In this document: one piece after another, positions 56,368 to 64,000 of the stretch
Numbering within the stretch: the stretch's first letter is position 1
Layout of the letters: every line of letters begins with the position of its first letter
NCBI RefSeq assembly: GCF_000813965.1
Contig: NZ_JWLI01000004.1
Coordinates: forward strand, 145,048 to 209,047
Source of the DNA: Leisingera sp. ANG-M7
Lineage (GTDB): Bacteria > Pseudomonadota > Alphaproteobacteria > Rhodobacterales > Rhodobacteraceae
DNA length: 64,000 bases
Direction of reading: 5' to 3'
Translations under genes and position numbers: made by a program
The notes under the pieces: generated by a model
Database searches by the model: none
What the model saw: the letters and a program-made list of their open reading frames with translations, nothing else
What the model was told of the DNA's origin: nothing

Positions 56368-57336
56368 TTAATCAGAACCCGTCTTTCCAGGAAAAACGGA
56401 AAATTGATGCGGCGAATGTAACGTCTGCTCAAAATTCTCCAGCGTACTGCGCGGATCGGAGGCTTGCAGCCCGCGCTGTGACCCTTGCCTAGGGGTTTCA
56501 AGCGGTCCCAGCGTCTTCAGATAGGCGTCGGCCCCGCTGGTGCGGTCGTATACTGTGAACTCCGCGTCCCGGTCGCGGAAGCTCTTTAAAACCTGCCCCA
56601 ACCCCTTGAGCCCGGTTTCACGCTGGCGCCGGACCTGATCCAAATCGATTTCGATCGGGAACATATCCTCCTGCCCCGCCGACTGGTGCAGAACGGTGGC
56701 CGAAGGGTCCACCACAAGCGAACGCCCGACACCGCCGGCGCTCAGCCCGTTGACATCAAAAACATAGCACTGGAACTGGGCTGCGGTAGCCCGCGCGATG
56801 GCAATCTCCGCCTCCCGGTCGGTGGTGCCGGTCAGCACCGGATGCAGCAGCACTTCCACTCCCTGGCTGGTCAGCTGCCGAGTGGTTTCCGGGAACCAGA
56901 TGTCATAGCAAATCGAGAGGCCGAACCGGCCCACCCCGGGGACATCGAACACGCAGAACTCAGTGCCCGCAGAAATTCCTGCTTCATACGGGCGGAACGG
57001 GAACATCTTGGAGTATTTCGCGACGATCTCGCCTTCCGGGTTAATGACGACTGATGTGTTCAGGATCCGGCCGTCTTCGGTTTTTTCGAACATGGAGCCC
57101 GGGATCAGCCAGATGCCAAAGCGGCGCGCATCTTCCTGAAACTGCTGCAATGCATCGTTGGGAAAGGGTTGCGCGAACTGATCCAGCGGCCCGTAGGGGG
57201 CAAGTTCGGAAAACAGGACCATCTGCGTCCAGGGAAACCGGGCCATCAAGATCTCAATTCGGTGACGCATGGCTTCGACATTCGAGTGAAGCGCAGAGAC
57301 ATGCATCTGAACACCAGCAATAGCGAAAGGTGTCAT
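56368..57336 (-). CDS. Carbon-nitrogen hydrolase (nitrilase superfamily)
   Basis: The protein has 322 residues. The catalytic triad is visible as Glu44 (FSELAPYG), Lys110 (KYSKMFPF) and Cys143 (ICYDIWFPE). The C-terminal 60 residues are variable. Relatives include N-carbamoylputrescine amidase and omega-amidase. It starts the four-gene operon, with 50 bp before the decarboxylase. With a decarboxylase next door, hydrolysis of an amide-bearing amine is likely. Confidence 0.88.
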   Translation of the reverse strand: MTPFAIAGVQMHVSALHSNVEAMRHRIEILMARFPWTQMVLFSELAPYGPLDQFAQPFPNDALQQFQEDARRFGIWLIPGSMFEKTEDGRILNTSVVINPEGEIVAKYSKMFPFRPYEAGISAGTEFCVFDVPGVGRFGLSICYDIWFPETTRQLTSQGVEVLLHPVLTGTTDREAEIAIARATAAQFQCYVFDVNGLSAGGVGRSLVVDPSATVLHQSAGQEDMFPIEIDLDQVRRQRETGLKGLGQVLKSFRDRDAEFTVYDRTSGADAYLKTLGPLETPRQGSQRGLQASDPRSTLENFEQTLHSPHQFSVFPGKTGSD

Positions 57337-57733
57337 ATTGGGCGGAACTCCAACTGTATTTGTTCCAACCAGTCTATTTACGGCCTGAGCCCTTGGCTAG
57401 AGCGTTTCCCCTGTCCCTAGGCTGTGAATAGTTGGAAACAGGTCCACTATACCAGCGTGCGCACGAACCACTGCCAAGCAGTGGTTTTGGCCGTTTTAAA
57501 CTTACGCCGCCATGCCAGGCGTTCCAATCCGGTTCTTTGCCAAAGCTCGCATGTCGACAGTGCAGGATCAGAGGTTCCAGGCCCTAATCGCCTACCACCT
57601 ATAATTCCTATCCATTTTGTGGTACTTTCACCCTGAGGGAGAGTGTTGCGGGAGCTGGCAAGGCGAGGTTTGCAGCCGGCCCGTTGCCGCAAGGTCTTCT
57701 GATGTTGTTTCCATAGCCACGGGAGTATGTGTT
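57337..57733. other. Intergenic region with a perfect hairpin
   Basis: These 397 bp separate the divergent nitrilase and pentapeptide-repeat genes. I see no gene. At 57466-57486 AACCACTGC-CAA-GCAGTGGTT forms a perfect 9-bp hairpin followed by TT and then GG on the plus strand; it could be an operator or terminator. Promoters for both genes should lie here, but no clear elements stand out. Confidence 0.5.
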
Positions 57734-58603
57734 GTGGCCGAGTCTCTGCTGAGTTTTTCCGAAGTGCTGTTGTTTGGACGTCCCCTGAGTGATCTTCAGA
57801 TAAAGGCCGCAGACGCGGACGATGAAGAAAGCGTGCGCGCGGCTACTGATGCAAGCCTGGACCTGACTAAAAACGTCAGCGAAGTGGACGGGGTCGATCT
57901 TGCGCTGAACGACAAGGTTTTGGTGCGCCTCAACGGCTCAAAAGAAAACGGAATTTACCAAGCTACCGCGGCCCAGGGACAGGGTTTTCAGCTGGGAAAC
58001 CGTCAAACACTTGAACAAGGTAAAAGAGTTTCGGTTTCAGAAGGAGAAGAGCTCAGCGGAACAACTTGGGTTCAGAGAAAGGAACCTGACAAGCAACTTT
58101 TCAAGGAGTTCAAACCGCGTCGCGGACGAGGCAAGAACAACTTCTTGAAAGGCCAGTTCGGCCCGGATGCCAAGCTCGCGCGCATTTATGGCTTCTCTTA
58201 CGAAGGCACATATTTCGAACTGCCAGAGCCAGCCATTTTCCTTGTGCACGGGGATGGCGAGAGTGCGACAGGCAAACTGCCTGACAAAACAGAAGTCCAG
58301 GTCTCTCGCGCCCCTCTGAACCCTTCCGTTACCGGGGTTGCTTCAGCTGAGTATCAGTTCGCAAACGACATTATGGTCTGGGACTATGACAAGGCCGACT
58401 ACTCAATCCGCTTTGATGTAATGACGGGTATGCTGGAGCAGATACTTTTGGATGTCTACTTCGGCGGTGGACCTGACCTTAGCGGCGCGAAGGTCAGCGG
58501 CGCCAAGGTGAGCGGTGCCAAAGTCAGCGGCGCCAAGGTCAGTGGTGCAAAGGTCAGCGGCGCCAAGGTGAGCGGGGCAAAGGCGCGCGGCTCCGGCGAT
58601 TGA
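57734..58603 (+). CDS. Phage-tail-like domain plus pentapeptide-repeat protein
   Basis: The protein has 289 residues from GTG 57734, with GGGAG 8 bp upstream; the open frame goes back to 57617 without a good site. Residues 34-110 (VRAATDASLDL, VDGVDLALNDKVLVRLNGSK, ENGIYQAT, then GTTWVQR) resemble the repeat found in phage tail-fibre and depolymerase proteins. The middle part (about 130-240) is unassigned and ends in an acidic, aromatic segment. The C-terminus is seven copies of SGAKV, a right-handed beta-helix type pentapeptide repeat. There is no signal peptide. I know of no characterised protein with this combination. Confidence 0.8.
   Translation: MAESLLSFSEVLLFGRPLSDLQIKAADADDEESVRAATDASLDLTKNVSEVDGVDLALNDKVLVRLNGSKENGIYQATAAQGQGFQLGNRQTLEQGKRVSVSEGEELSGTTWVQRKEPDKQLFKEFKPRRGRGKNNFLKGQFGPDAKLARIYGFSYEGTYFELPEPAIFLVHGDGESATGKLPDKTEVQVSRAPLNPSVTGVASAEYQFANDIMVWDYDKADYSIRFDVMTGMLEQILLDVYFGGGPDLSGAKVSGAKVSGAKVSGAKVSGAKVSGAKVSGAKARGSGD
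58481..58585 (+). repeat. Seven tandem 15-bp coding repeats
   Basis: Each unit encodes SGAKV (the last, SGAKA). Third codon positions vary between copies, for example GGC/GGT/GGG and AAG/AAA, so protein sequence is kept while DNA has drifted. Confidence 0.95.
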
Positions 58604-58668
58604 CCGGCTTATTGGAACAGGCAGAGGCCCTGCGGCACGGCTGAAACAGTCTGCGCCGCATCTCTGTT

Positions 58669-60438
58669 TCAGAACCCCGCTTTCTTCAACCCTTCGACAA
58701 AATGCTGGGTATCTTCTTCCAGGCGGTCAGGCTGTACCTTGGCCCAGCGATCCAGTGAAAAGTTCGGATGGGCCTCTCGGTGCCGCGCAGCCATGTCCTG
58801 CGCCAGTTCCATCTTGCCCAACTGGGCATAGCTTGCGGCCAGCATGCGCTGGCCCTCCGTCGGGTTGTTCATCTTTGTCAGCGTGTCGATAACCGCATCA
58901 TATTCCTTGAGATTGTAGTAGGCGCCACCCAGGTGCCACAGGTATTGATCCGGGAAGTAAGGGTTGAGCCGCATCGCCTGCTGGAGATTGCTGATCGCAG
59001 CTTCGTTGTCGCCGGAATGGGCAAGCGCATCCGCATAGTCGGACAGCAGATCGGCGTCATTCGGGTTAAGCGCAAGAGCACGCTGATAGGCGCCAATCGC
59101 AGCATCATGCTCTTTGCGGTACAGGTGCACAAAGCCCAATTCGCCAAAACCGCGGGCATCAGTCGGATCCAATTCCACTGCCTTTTGCGCAAAACTCAGA
59201 GCTGTATCCAGCGCGTGGTCCGCATCCTTGGCCCAGGAGTACCGCCAATCGATATTCATCGTGCGGGAAATCGCCGCCGACGCCCGGGCATAGTCCTGAT
59301 CCCGGGCCAATGCTCTTTCGTACAGCGTTTGCGCTTCGTGATTGTCCTGCCGTGTATAGCGGAAGATATACTGCTGGCCGCGCAAAACATACCCATAGGC
59401 GGCAAGGTCGGCTGGAGCTGTTTGTGACATCCGTTTGCGTTCCTGTGCTTCGATCAGCACAGCGGTGGCTGCAACGACGGCGTCGGTGACTTCATCCTGT
59501 ATGGCAAAGATGTCATCGATATCCCGGTCGTAGCGCTCTCCCCAGATGGTGCGGCCTGAATCCGCGTCGATCAGCTCAATCGCGATGCGGATCCGGGAGG
59601 CTGCACGCCGGACGCTGCCCCGTGCAACATAGCGCACGCCAAGCTCGCGAGCTGCATCTTGGGGCGGCATCAATCCCGCCTTGAAGAAGAAAGCGGAGTT
59701 GCGGGCTATGACAAAGAGGTTTTTGAACTTTGACAGGTTCAGGATGATGTCTTCTGTCAGCCCGTCAGCAAACCAGCTGTCAGTGGGGTCTCCGCCAAGG
59801 CTCGTAAAAGGCAGCACTGCAACCGAGGGAATTTCCGGCTGTTGCGGCGGGACGGGCTGATTGGCCGGGCGCAGGGTGGCTGCCATCGCCGCTCCCTCAA
59901 TCTCGCTGCGGACACAATATGCCGGTACAGGTTCCGCGATATTCTTGAGCCTCCGCGGACCCAGGAATTCGAAACCGAAGCGCAAACGGTTGCGGATCTG
60001 CTCATAGACGGAGGCACTGACATAGACACGGCCAGGTTCGGCAATTTCCTGCAACCGGGCGGCAATATTGACGTTGTCGCCGTGAATACCTCGGTCGTCG
60101 ACCAGGATTTCACCCATGTGGACACCTGCCCGGAACCGCAGTTGCTGATCCTCCGCCCGGCTGCGGTTGTTCTGGTCCGCAATCTGGTGCAATTCGACCC
60201 CGAATTTGACTGCATCAGTAGCGGTTTCGAACAAGGCCAGAACGCCATCTCCCCGGACCGCAACAACTTGACCGTCATGCAGTTGGCAAGCGGCTTCCAG
60301 CTGCTCCAGCAGGGATTTCAGCGCGCTGTAGGTGTCAATCTCATCATTGCCCATCAGCCGGGCATAACCAACCACATCGGCAAACAGCACTGCGCCAAGC
60401 TGACGCCGGACATGGTTCTCCTTGTCTTGGCCGCTCAC
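58669..60438 (-). CDS. Class III adenylate cyclase with TolB-like domain and TPR repeats
   Basis: The protein has 589 residues from GTG 60438 after GAGGGGAGGA. The N-terminal cyclase domain (about residues 12-175) keeps metal Asp residues in FADVVGYARLM and RGDGVLALF and the GDNVNIAARL motif, so it looks active. A TolB-like segment (VAVLPFTSLGG, about 207-340) follows. Several TPR repeats (DPTDARGFGELGFVHLY, NPNDADLLSDYADAL) fill the C-terminus. It converges on the pentapeptide-repeat gene. Such proteins are multi-copy in Rhizobiales and Rhodobacterales; the signal sensed is unknown. Confidence 0.9.
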   Translation of the reverse strand: MSGQDKENHVRRQLGAVLFADVVGYARLMGNDEIDTYSALKSLLEQLEAACQLHDGQVVAVRGDGVLALFETATDAVKFGVELHQIADQNNRSRAEDQQLRFRAGVHMGEILVDDRGIHGDNVNIAARLQEIAEPGRVYVSASVYEQIRNRLRFGFEFLGPRRLKNIAEPVPAYCVRSEIEGAAMAATLRPANQPVPPQQPEIPSVAVLPFTSLGGDPTDSWFADGLTEDIILNLSKFKNLFVIARNSAFFFKAGLMPPQDAARELGVRYVARGSVRRAASRIRIAIELIDADSGRTIWGERYDRDIDDIFAIQDEVTDAVVAATAVLIEAQERKRMSQTAPADLAAYGYVLRGQQYIFRYTRQDNHEAQTLYERALARDQDYARASAAISRTMNIDWRYSWAKDADHALDTALSFAQKAVELDPTDARGFGELGFVHLYRKEHDAAIGAYQRALALNPNDADLLSDYADALAHSGDNEAAISNLQQAMRLNPYFPDQYLWHLGGAYYNLKEYDAVIDTLTKMNNPTEGQRMLAASYAQLGKMELAQDMAARHREAHPNFSLDRWAKVQPDRLEEDTQHFVEGLKKAGF

Positions 60439-60522
60439 AAGCTGTCCTCCCCTCGTGAGAATGGCTGAAGCCGGCTGCTTGCCGGATCCGGTGCTGTGTA
60501 ACGCCAGGCAGACCTAAACTGT

Positions 60523-61173
60523 TTAGCTGTCTGGCGGGTCCTGCGGGCCTGGCGGCCAAGCCCAGCCGGAGCTTCCTGATCCGCGGAACCGGGCTGTGCA
60601 GGAGTCGTCAAGCTCCCGTGCGAGGGCTGCACGGCAAGCGTTCCATTCGCTGCGCAACAACCCAACGCAGATCATGTCATGGTACCGGCCGTCTGCGAAC
60701 CAGGCGTCCCGCATGGTGCCTTCAGTTGCGAACCCGGCCCGTGATGTCATCTGCCGGCTGCGCGGGTTGTCGGCCCGATAGTAGGATGTAACGCGATTTA
60801 GCCCGATCTGCCGGAATGCAAAGTCCAAAACCAGTGCCATGGAACGGATACCAATACCTTGCCGGCGACGGCTTTCCTCTATGAACAGTGCGATAACAGC
60901 ATCGCGGTTCACAGAGGAGATGCTTTCCAGTCCGGTTATTCCGCAAAGCTCGCCTGTATCCGCTGTGATCGCAAACCAGTGCCTGCCAGGGTCCTTGGCA
61001 GCCTCTGCAGCTTGCCCCCAGTAGGCATCCATGCGTTCGGAATTGAAAGGGGCCCGGGCGGAGCGGTCAAATCGGGCCAGATCGGCAACGTTCTGAAACC
61101 AGACGGCCATTGAGGCAAAATCGCCTTTCTCAAGCGGCCGGAGCCAAAAAGCAGCAGACTGCCGCTGCGGCAT
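60523..61173 (-). CDS. GNAT-family N-acetyltransferase (RimJ/RimL type)
   Basis: The protein has 216 residues from ATG 61173, which follows GAGGAGGAAAGGA. The acetyl-CoA site is RRRQGIGIRSMAL, and ADNPRSRQMTSRAGFATEGTMRDAW is the C-terminal core. The last 30 residues are a Gly/Trp/Pro-rich tail. The substrate is unknown. It lies upstream of the adenylate cyclase gene on the same strand, 84 bp away. Confidence 0.88.
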   Translation of the reverse strand: MPQRQSAAFWLRPLEKGDFASMAVWFQNVADLARFDRSARAPFNSERMDAYWGQAAEAAKDPGRHWFAITADTGELCGITGLESISSVNRDAVIALFIEESRRRQGIGIRSMALVLDFAFRQIGLNRVTSYYRADNPRSRQMTSRAGFATEGTMRDAWFADGRYHDMICVGLLRSEWNACRAALARELDDSCTARFRGSGSSGWAWPPGPQDPPDS

Positions 61174-61464
61174 TTCCTTTCCTCCTCTTTGCTTGCGGAG
61201 TCCGAAACGGGCCCTTGCACCCGGAGGACGAGTCCCTGCCTGACAATACCACATTCTTTCCCGGCTGGGGACGTTCACTGCAGGCTTGTTTGGAGTGAAC
61301 ACTCTTCCACGGACAACGCGCGGACTTGCGGGGTGTTGTACCTTTCAGGCTTACCTGGTGCTGAATTCAGCGTGAGAGAAGCGCGAGAAACGTCAAATTT
61401 GTTGGACGCGCCGTCCGTTTTGGGGTTGCGGCACGGCGGCGGTAAGATTACACCCCGCCGCAGT

Positions 61465-61541
61465 GGACCGATAGCTCAGCTGGATAGAGTACTTGACTAC
61501 GAATCAAGGGGTCGGGGGTTCGAATCCTCCTCGGTCCGCCA
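61465..61541 (+). tRNA. tRNA-Arg (anticodon ACG)
   Basis: The 77-nt gene folds as a full cloverleaf with acceptor GGACCGA/TCGGTCC. The anticodon stem is CTTGA/TCAAG with loop CTACGAA, so the anticodon is ACG. The T-loop is GTTCGAATC and CCA is encoded. It is followed by AT-richer DNA with mobile-element remnants, a common setting for island insertion. Confidence 0.97.
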
Positions 61542-61844
61542 CTTCCTGAATTGTGGGACGACACATAGTTTTGCCATTTGGCACCCATGGTCGTTCCACT
61601 GGCGATAGACCCTTCATTTTCGTTGATTAGCTGTGTGGCAGTCGGTGATCGCTAATACCGGAATCAGATTAGGCAGAGGTGGTTGGGTCTGGCCGCATTT
61701 TTCATGACTTCGGGTCTGCTCACTCAAGGTGCGGACGCGTAAGCCGCAGCTTCCTAAGAACCGAAGTTAAACAATTCTGCAAGAGGCTTTCATAAGGTGA
61801 AGGCTGCAGAGCATTCTCAACAGCCTTCTACCTGGTTATCTTGG
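61542..61844. other. Gene-free region after tRNA-Arg
   Basis: These 303 bp hold no convincing gene. GC content is lower than in the chromosomal core. No second copy of the tRNA 3' end was found inside the window, so no attachment site pair can be shown. Confidence 0.5.
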
Positions 61845-62999
61845 CTATTCAGTGGATTTATCTGCCCTCTGGCTGGCGTAGGCTTTGAGCATCATTTCCG
61901 TGTACTCAACGGTACTGGAGGTGTGCTCCCCCAACCCCGGCCAAGCAAAAGGCAACTCCCGCAAGCAAAGTTCCTGCTCGACCCTTATTCCGAGAAGAGC
62001 CGCCACTGCCAGAGCGGATACTGGTTCCTTGTGCTCCGGCCAAAGATCTTCATCAAAGGTGATCCAGACATCATTGTCTTCATGAATGTTGATATCTGCA
62101 AATATGGCACCCAAACGCTCGCTTGCGTTTGAAGCGTCTTCAACAAGTGCGCTTCGGATCAATAGCGTTATTCTTTCGGGATCGAGCTCCAATTTTAGCC
62201 GTGTATCTGCAACATCAACCACCAGGTCAGGTCTCCCTTGAATGTCTATGTCCTCAAGTGGCTTGGCTCCAGAATCTCCATCTTCTAGCCACCAAGCATT
62301 CTCGTGGATATCGAGGGGAGACGCGTCACAACTTGGGCAATGCCAAAGGCTCTTCGCAATCTGTTTGCCGGTCATCGATGAGTCACAATGCAGGCAATAC
62401 CATTTATTCGACTCAGCGCCACTGATCGGATGACGGACGACACCTTCTTTATCAGGTTTTGTAGACCGTCTCGGCCAGTCAGATGCAATACCGGCACGAA
62501 CCTGTTCCGCACGTTTGAGTGCAATACTAAGTGCCTGTTTCTGAAACTGCGGTTCGTGAACGGGCGCCTCTTGTTCGATCTGCTTGGCGATCTCAAGGCG
62601 AGGTGTCTTGTTCGGTGCTTCCGGCACGTAAAGGTGCCATCCTTTCCCGTACAAATGAACATCGCCCAGTGAAACTGAGATTTGGTATCCGTGCCCGTCG
62701 GTTTTTCTGTGTTGAACATCGTTTTCGAAAATCGAGGTTTGAATGTAATAGCCATGTTTGGGTCGGCCAGCTTCATCCTCAGGAAGAGAGTTTATGAGCA
62801 GGTTTTCTATGCTCGACAGTTGCGCCTGCGTTGGAAGCCAACCTGTTCTGTGCTCCTTTGTGACGTCGTTCCAATGTTGGAACCCAAGCTGCCTGGCAAC
62901 AAAGTCACGTGCTTGGTGCAAAGGAACCAGTTGCGCTCGTGCATAGCGCTTTGACAGTTCTTTCAGTTTTTTAGTGAATGTGTCGGTTTCATGATCCAT
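61845..62999 (-). CDS. Zinc-ribbon hypothetical protein, probably acquired
   Basis: The protein has 384 residues. The N-terminal helical part (KLKELSKRYARAQLVPLHQA, then RDFVARQLGFQHWNDVTK) resembles the small N-terminal domain of glyoxalase-superfamily and plasmid-borne proteins. A zinc ribbon is formed by CLHC and CPSC, 19 residues apart around residues 205-230. The C-terminal third is acidic and helical. Codon use is less GC-biased than in the rest of the window, which suggests horizontal transfer. I cannot assign a function. Confidence 0.75.
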   Translation of the reverse strand: MDHETDTFTKKLKELSKRYARAQLVPLHQARDFVARQLGFQHWNDVTKEHRTGWLPTQAQLSSIENLLINSLPEDEAGRPKHGYYIQTSIFENDVQHRKTDGHGYQISVSLGDVHLYGKGWHLYVPEAPNKTPRLEIAKQIEQEAPVHEPQFQKQALSIALKRAEQVRAGIASDWPRRSTKPDKEGVVRHPISGAESNKWYCLHCDSSMTGKQIAKSLWHCPSCDASPLDIHENAWWLEDGDSGAKPLEDIDIQGRPDLVVDVADTRLKLELDPERITLLIRSALVEDASNASERLGAIFADINIHEDNDVWITFDEDLWPEHKEPVSALAVAALLGIRVEQELCLRELPFAWPGLGEHTSSTVEYTEMMLKAYASQRADKSTE

Positions 63000-63297
63000 A
63001 TCCGAACTGGATCCGAAAAGGTGCCCGCTGCTTACCGGACCCTGCCAACGGCATGGTATCCAAAAAACAAAGTTCGCGTTGCTTTGCTTCGCAAGGCGGG
63101 CACACCGGCCTACGCGTCAGGCCAATTGCAGTATCCATCCTCAAACGGCAAGGGTCAAGTGGCCCAGACCTGTCGTTGATAGAATACTAAACGTGTTGCG
63201 ACGTAGCGTTCGAGAGTAGATGGCCATATCAAACCAAAGCACAGCTGTTGCGCGAGCGATGGCTGATCAGCCCCACCTGAGTGGTCCGGTTTGATTG
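63000..63297. other. Gene-free region before IS remnant
   Basis: No supported gene is seen. TGATCAGCCCCACCTGAGTG around 63263-63282 followed by GTCCGGTTTG may be the terminal inverted repeat of the IS element, but the other end is missing, so it cannot be confirmed. Confidence 0.4.
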
Positions 63298-63894
63298 TTA
63301 GTGCATGACCGGCCTTTGATTCATCAGAACGATGGTTTCCGGCGCGGGTGGGCGATACCCCAGAGCACTGTGTGGTCGCTTGGTGTTGTAGTGTTTCCTC
63401 CACTTTTCGATCAGGATTTGAGCCTCGCGGAGGCTGTAGAATATCTCACCGTTGAGCAGTTCATCGCGGAGCCGGGCGTTGAAGCTTTCGCAGTAACCGT
63501 TCTCCCAGGGTGATCCCGGTTCGATGTAAGCGGTTTTGGCACCAACGGCTGCAATCCAGTCCCGGACTGCCTGGGCGACGAACTCAGGCCCGTTGTCAGA
63601 CCGGATGTAGGCCGGGATACCGCGCAGGATGAGCAGGTCGCTTAAGGCGTCGATCACGTCACCTGAGTTCAGCTTTCGCTTCACCCGGATCGCCAGGCAT
63701 TCCCGACTGAACTCATCGAGTATGTTCAGCGTGAGGAAGACCTTGCCATCCTCCGTCCGGCAATGGACAAAGTCATAGCTCCAGACGTGATGCCGGTATT
63801 CTGGCCGCAGCCGGACACAGGAGCCTTCATTCAGCCACAGACGCCCCTTCCTAGGTTGTTTCATTGGCACTTTCAGCCCCTCCCGCCGCCATAG
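63298..63894 (-). pseudogene. Truncated IS3-family transposase (OrfB, integrase domain)
   Basis: The frame is open from 63894 to the TAA at 63298, about 198 residues. The DDE triad is visible in [20 protein letters not shown] and [14 protein letters not shown]. The upstream [14 protein letters not shown] is the usual sequence before the core, but it is preceded by an in-frame TGA at 63895-63897. Beyond that point the sequence is a serine recombinase on the other strand. OrfA and the OrfB N-terminus are therefore missing, so the element is not autonomous. Confidence 0.85.
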
Positions 63895-64000
63895 TCATTC
63901 GACCCGTTTGGCCGATCTCTACCGGGAGCAGGTTGCAGGTCTTACCAACGCACTGAACGACCCTGCCACCAAAAGCGAAGCTGGCACAGTTCCTTCGCCC
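63893..64000 (+). pseudogene. Serine site-specific recombinase remnant (C-terminal part, frameshifted)
   Basis: The plus-strand frame reads TRLADLYREQVAGLTNALND and then PATKSEA, which matches the helical segment of large serine recombinases. After SEA the frame goes off; dropping one G near 63983 gives EAAQFLR, the expected continuation. The upstream part is replaced by the IS3 fragment. The gene continues beyond the window, so the frameshift is tentative. Confidence 0.6.

Noticed and set aside
57466..57486. Perfect 9-bp hairpin as an intrinsic terminator
   Set aside because: It is followed by only four T in total with two inside the stem, and lies upstream of both divergent genes, so a terminator role is doubtful; kept only as a note in the intergenic entry.

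Overview
The window looks like a chromosome segment of a marine Roseobacter-group alphaproteobacterium (Rhodobacteraceae, close to Ruegeria, Phaeobacter or Leisingera). The grounds are a GC-rich sequence, an intact SAM/SAH riboswitch in front of metK (a motif known mainly from Rhodobacterales), the miaB-phoH-ybeY-corC-lnt-metK gene order, TRAP and ProXVW-type importers for marine osmolytes, and a complete dihydroxypropanesulfonate (DHPS) pathway. All identifications come from reading the sequence; no database search was possible.

Layout. (1) 1-5.4 kb, minus strand: a catabolic operon of M20 amidohydrolase, diaminopropionate ammonia-lyase-like PLP enzyme, M24 hydrolase and Asp/Glu-racemase-like protein, followed by a sulfatase-fold hydrolase cut by the window edge. 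(2) 5.5-18.1 kb, minus strand: housekeeping genes cmk, aroA, trmB, metK with its riboswitch, lnt, corC, ybeY, phoH and miaB, plus a lipoprotein/OmpA pair sharing a sequence motif. (3) 19.3-25.2 kb: a DUF1989-GcvT fusion, the architecture of TMAO demethylase Tdm, in an operon with a betaine-type ABC importer. A divergent LacI-type regulator and two operators sit in front. (4) 26.5-36.7 kb: a second LacI regulator with its own operator pair, then a TRAP importer and hpsN, hpsO, hpsP, a universal stress protein, comD, comE and slcD. Together these take DHPS to sulfoacetaldehyde.

(5) 37-40.9 kb, minus strand: a YcaO-TfuA pair with a gluzincin metallopeptidase and no visible precursor peptide. (6) 41-51 kb: TorT-TorS-TorR-like sensors next to a TmoXWV-like ABC importer whose leader holds two near-matches to the E. 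coli TorR box, then a GlxA/GbdR-type AraC regulator. This suggests TMAO sensing coupled to TMAO uptake rather than to respiration. (7) 51-57.3 kb, minus strand: an unassigned operon of nitrilase, large PLP amino-acid decarboxylase, ATP-grasp ligase and C45 autoproteolytic acyltransferase/hydrolase. (8) 57.7-61.2 kb: a chimeric protein joining a phage-tail-like domain to pentapeptide repeats, an adenylate cyclase-TPR protein and a GNAT acetyltransferase. (9) 61.5-64 kb: tRNA-Arg(ACG) followed by AT-richer, probably acquired DNA with a zinc-ribbon protein, a truncated IS3-family transposase and a frameshifted serine-recombinase remnant.

The best candidates for undescribed systems are the YcaO-TfuA-metallopeptidase cluster, the nitrilase/decarboxylase/ATP-grasp/C45 operon, and the phage-tail/pentapeptide-repeat protein. 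The TorTSR-controlled importer is a clear and easily tested rewiring of a known circuit.
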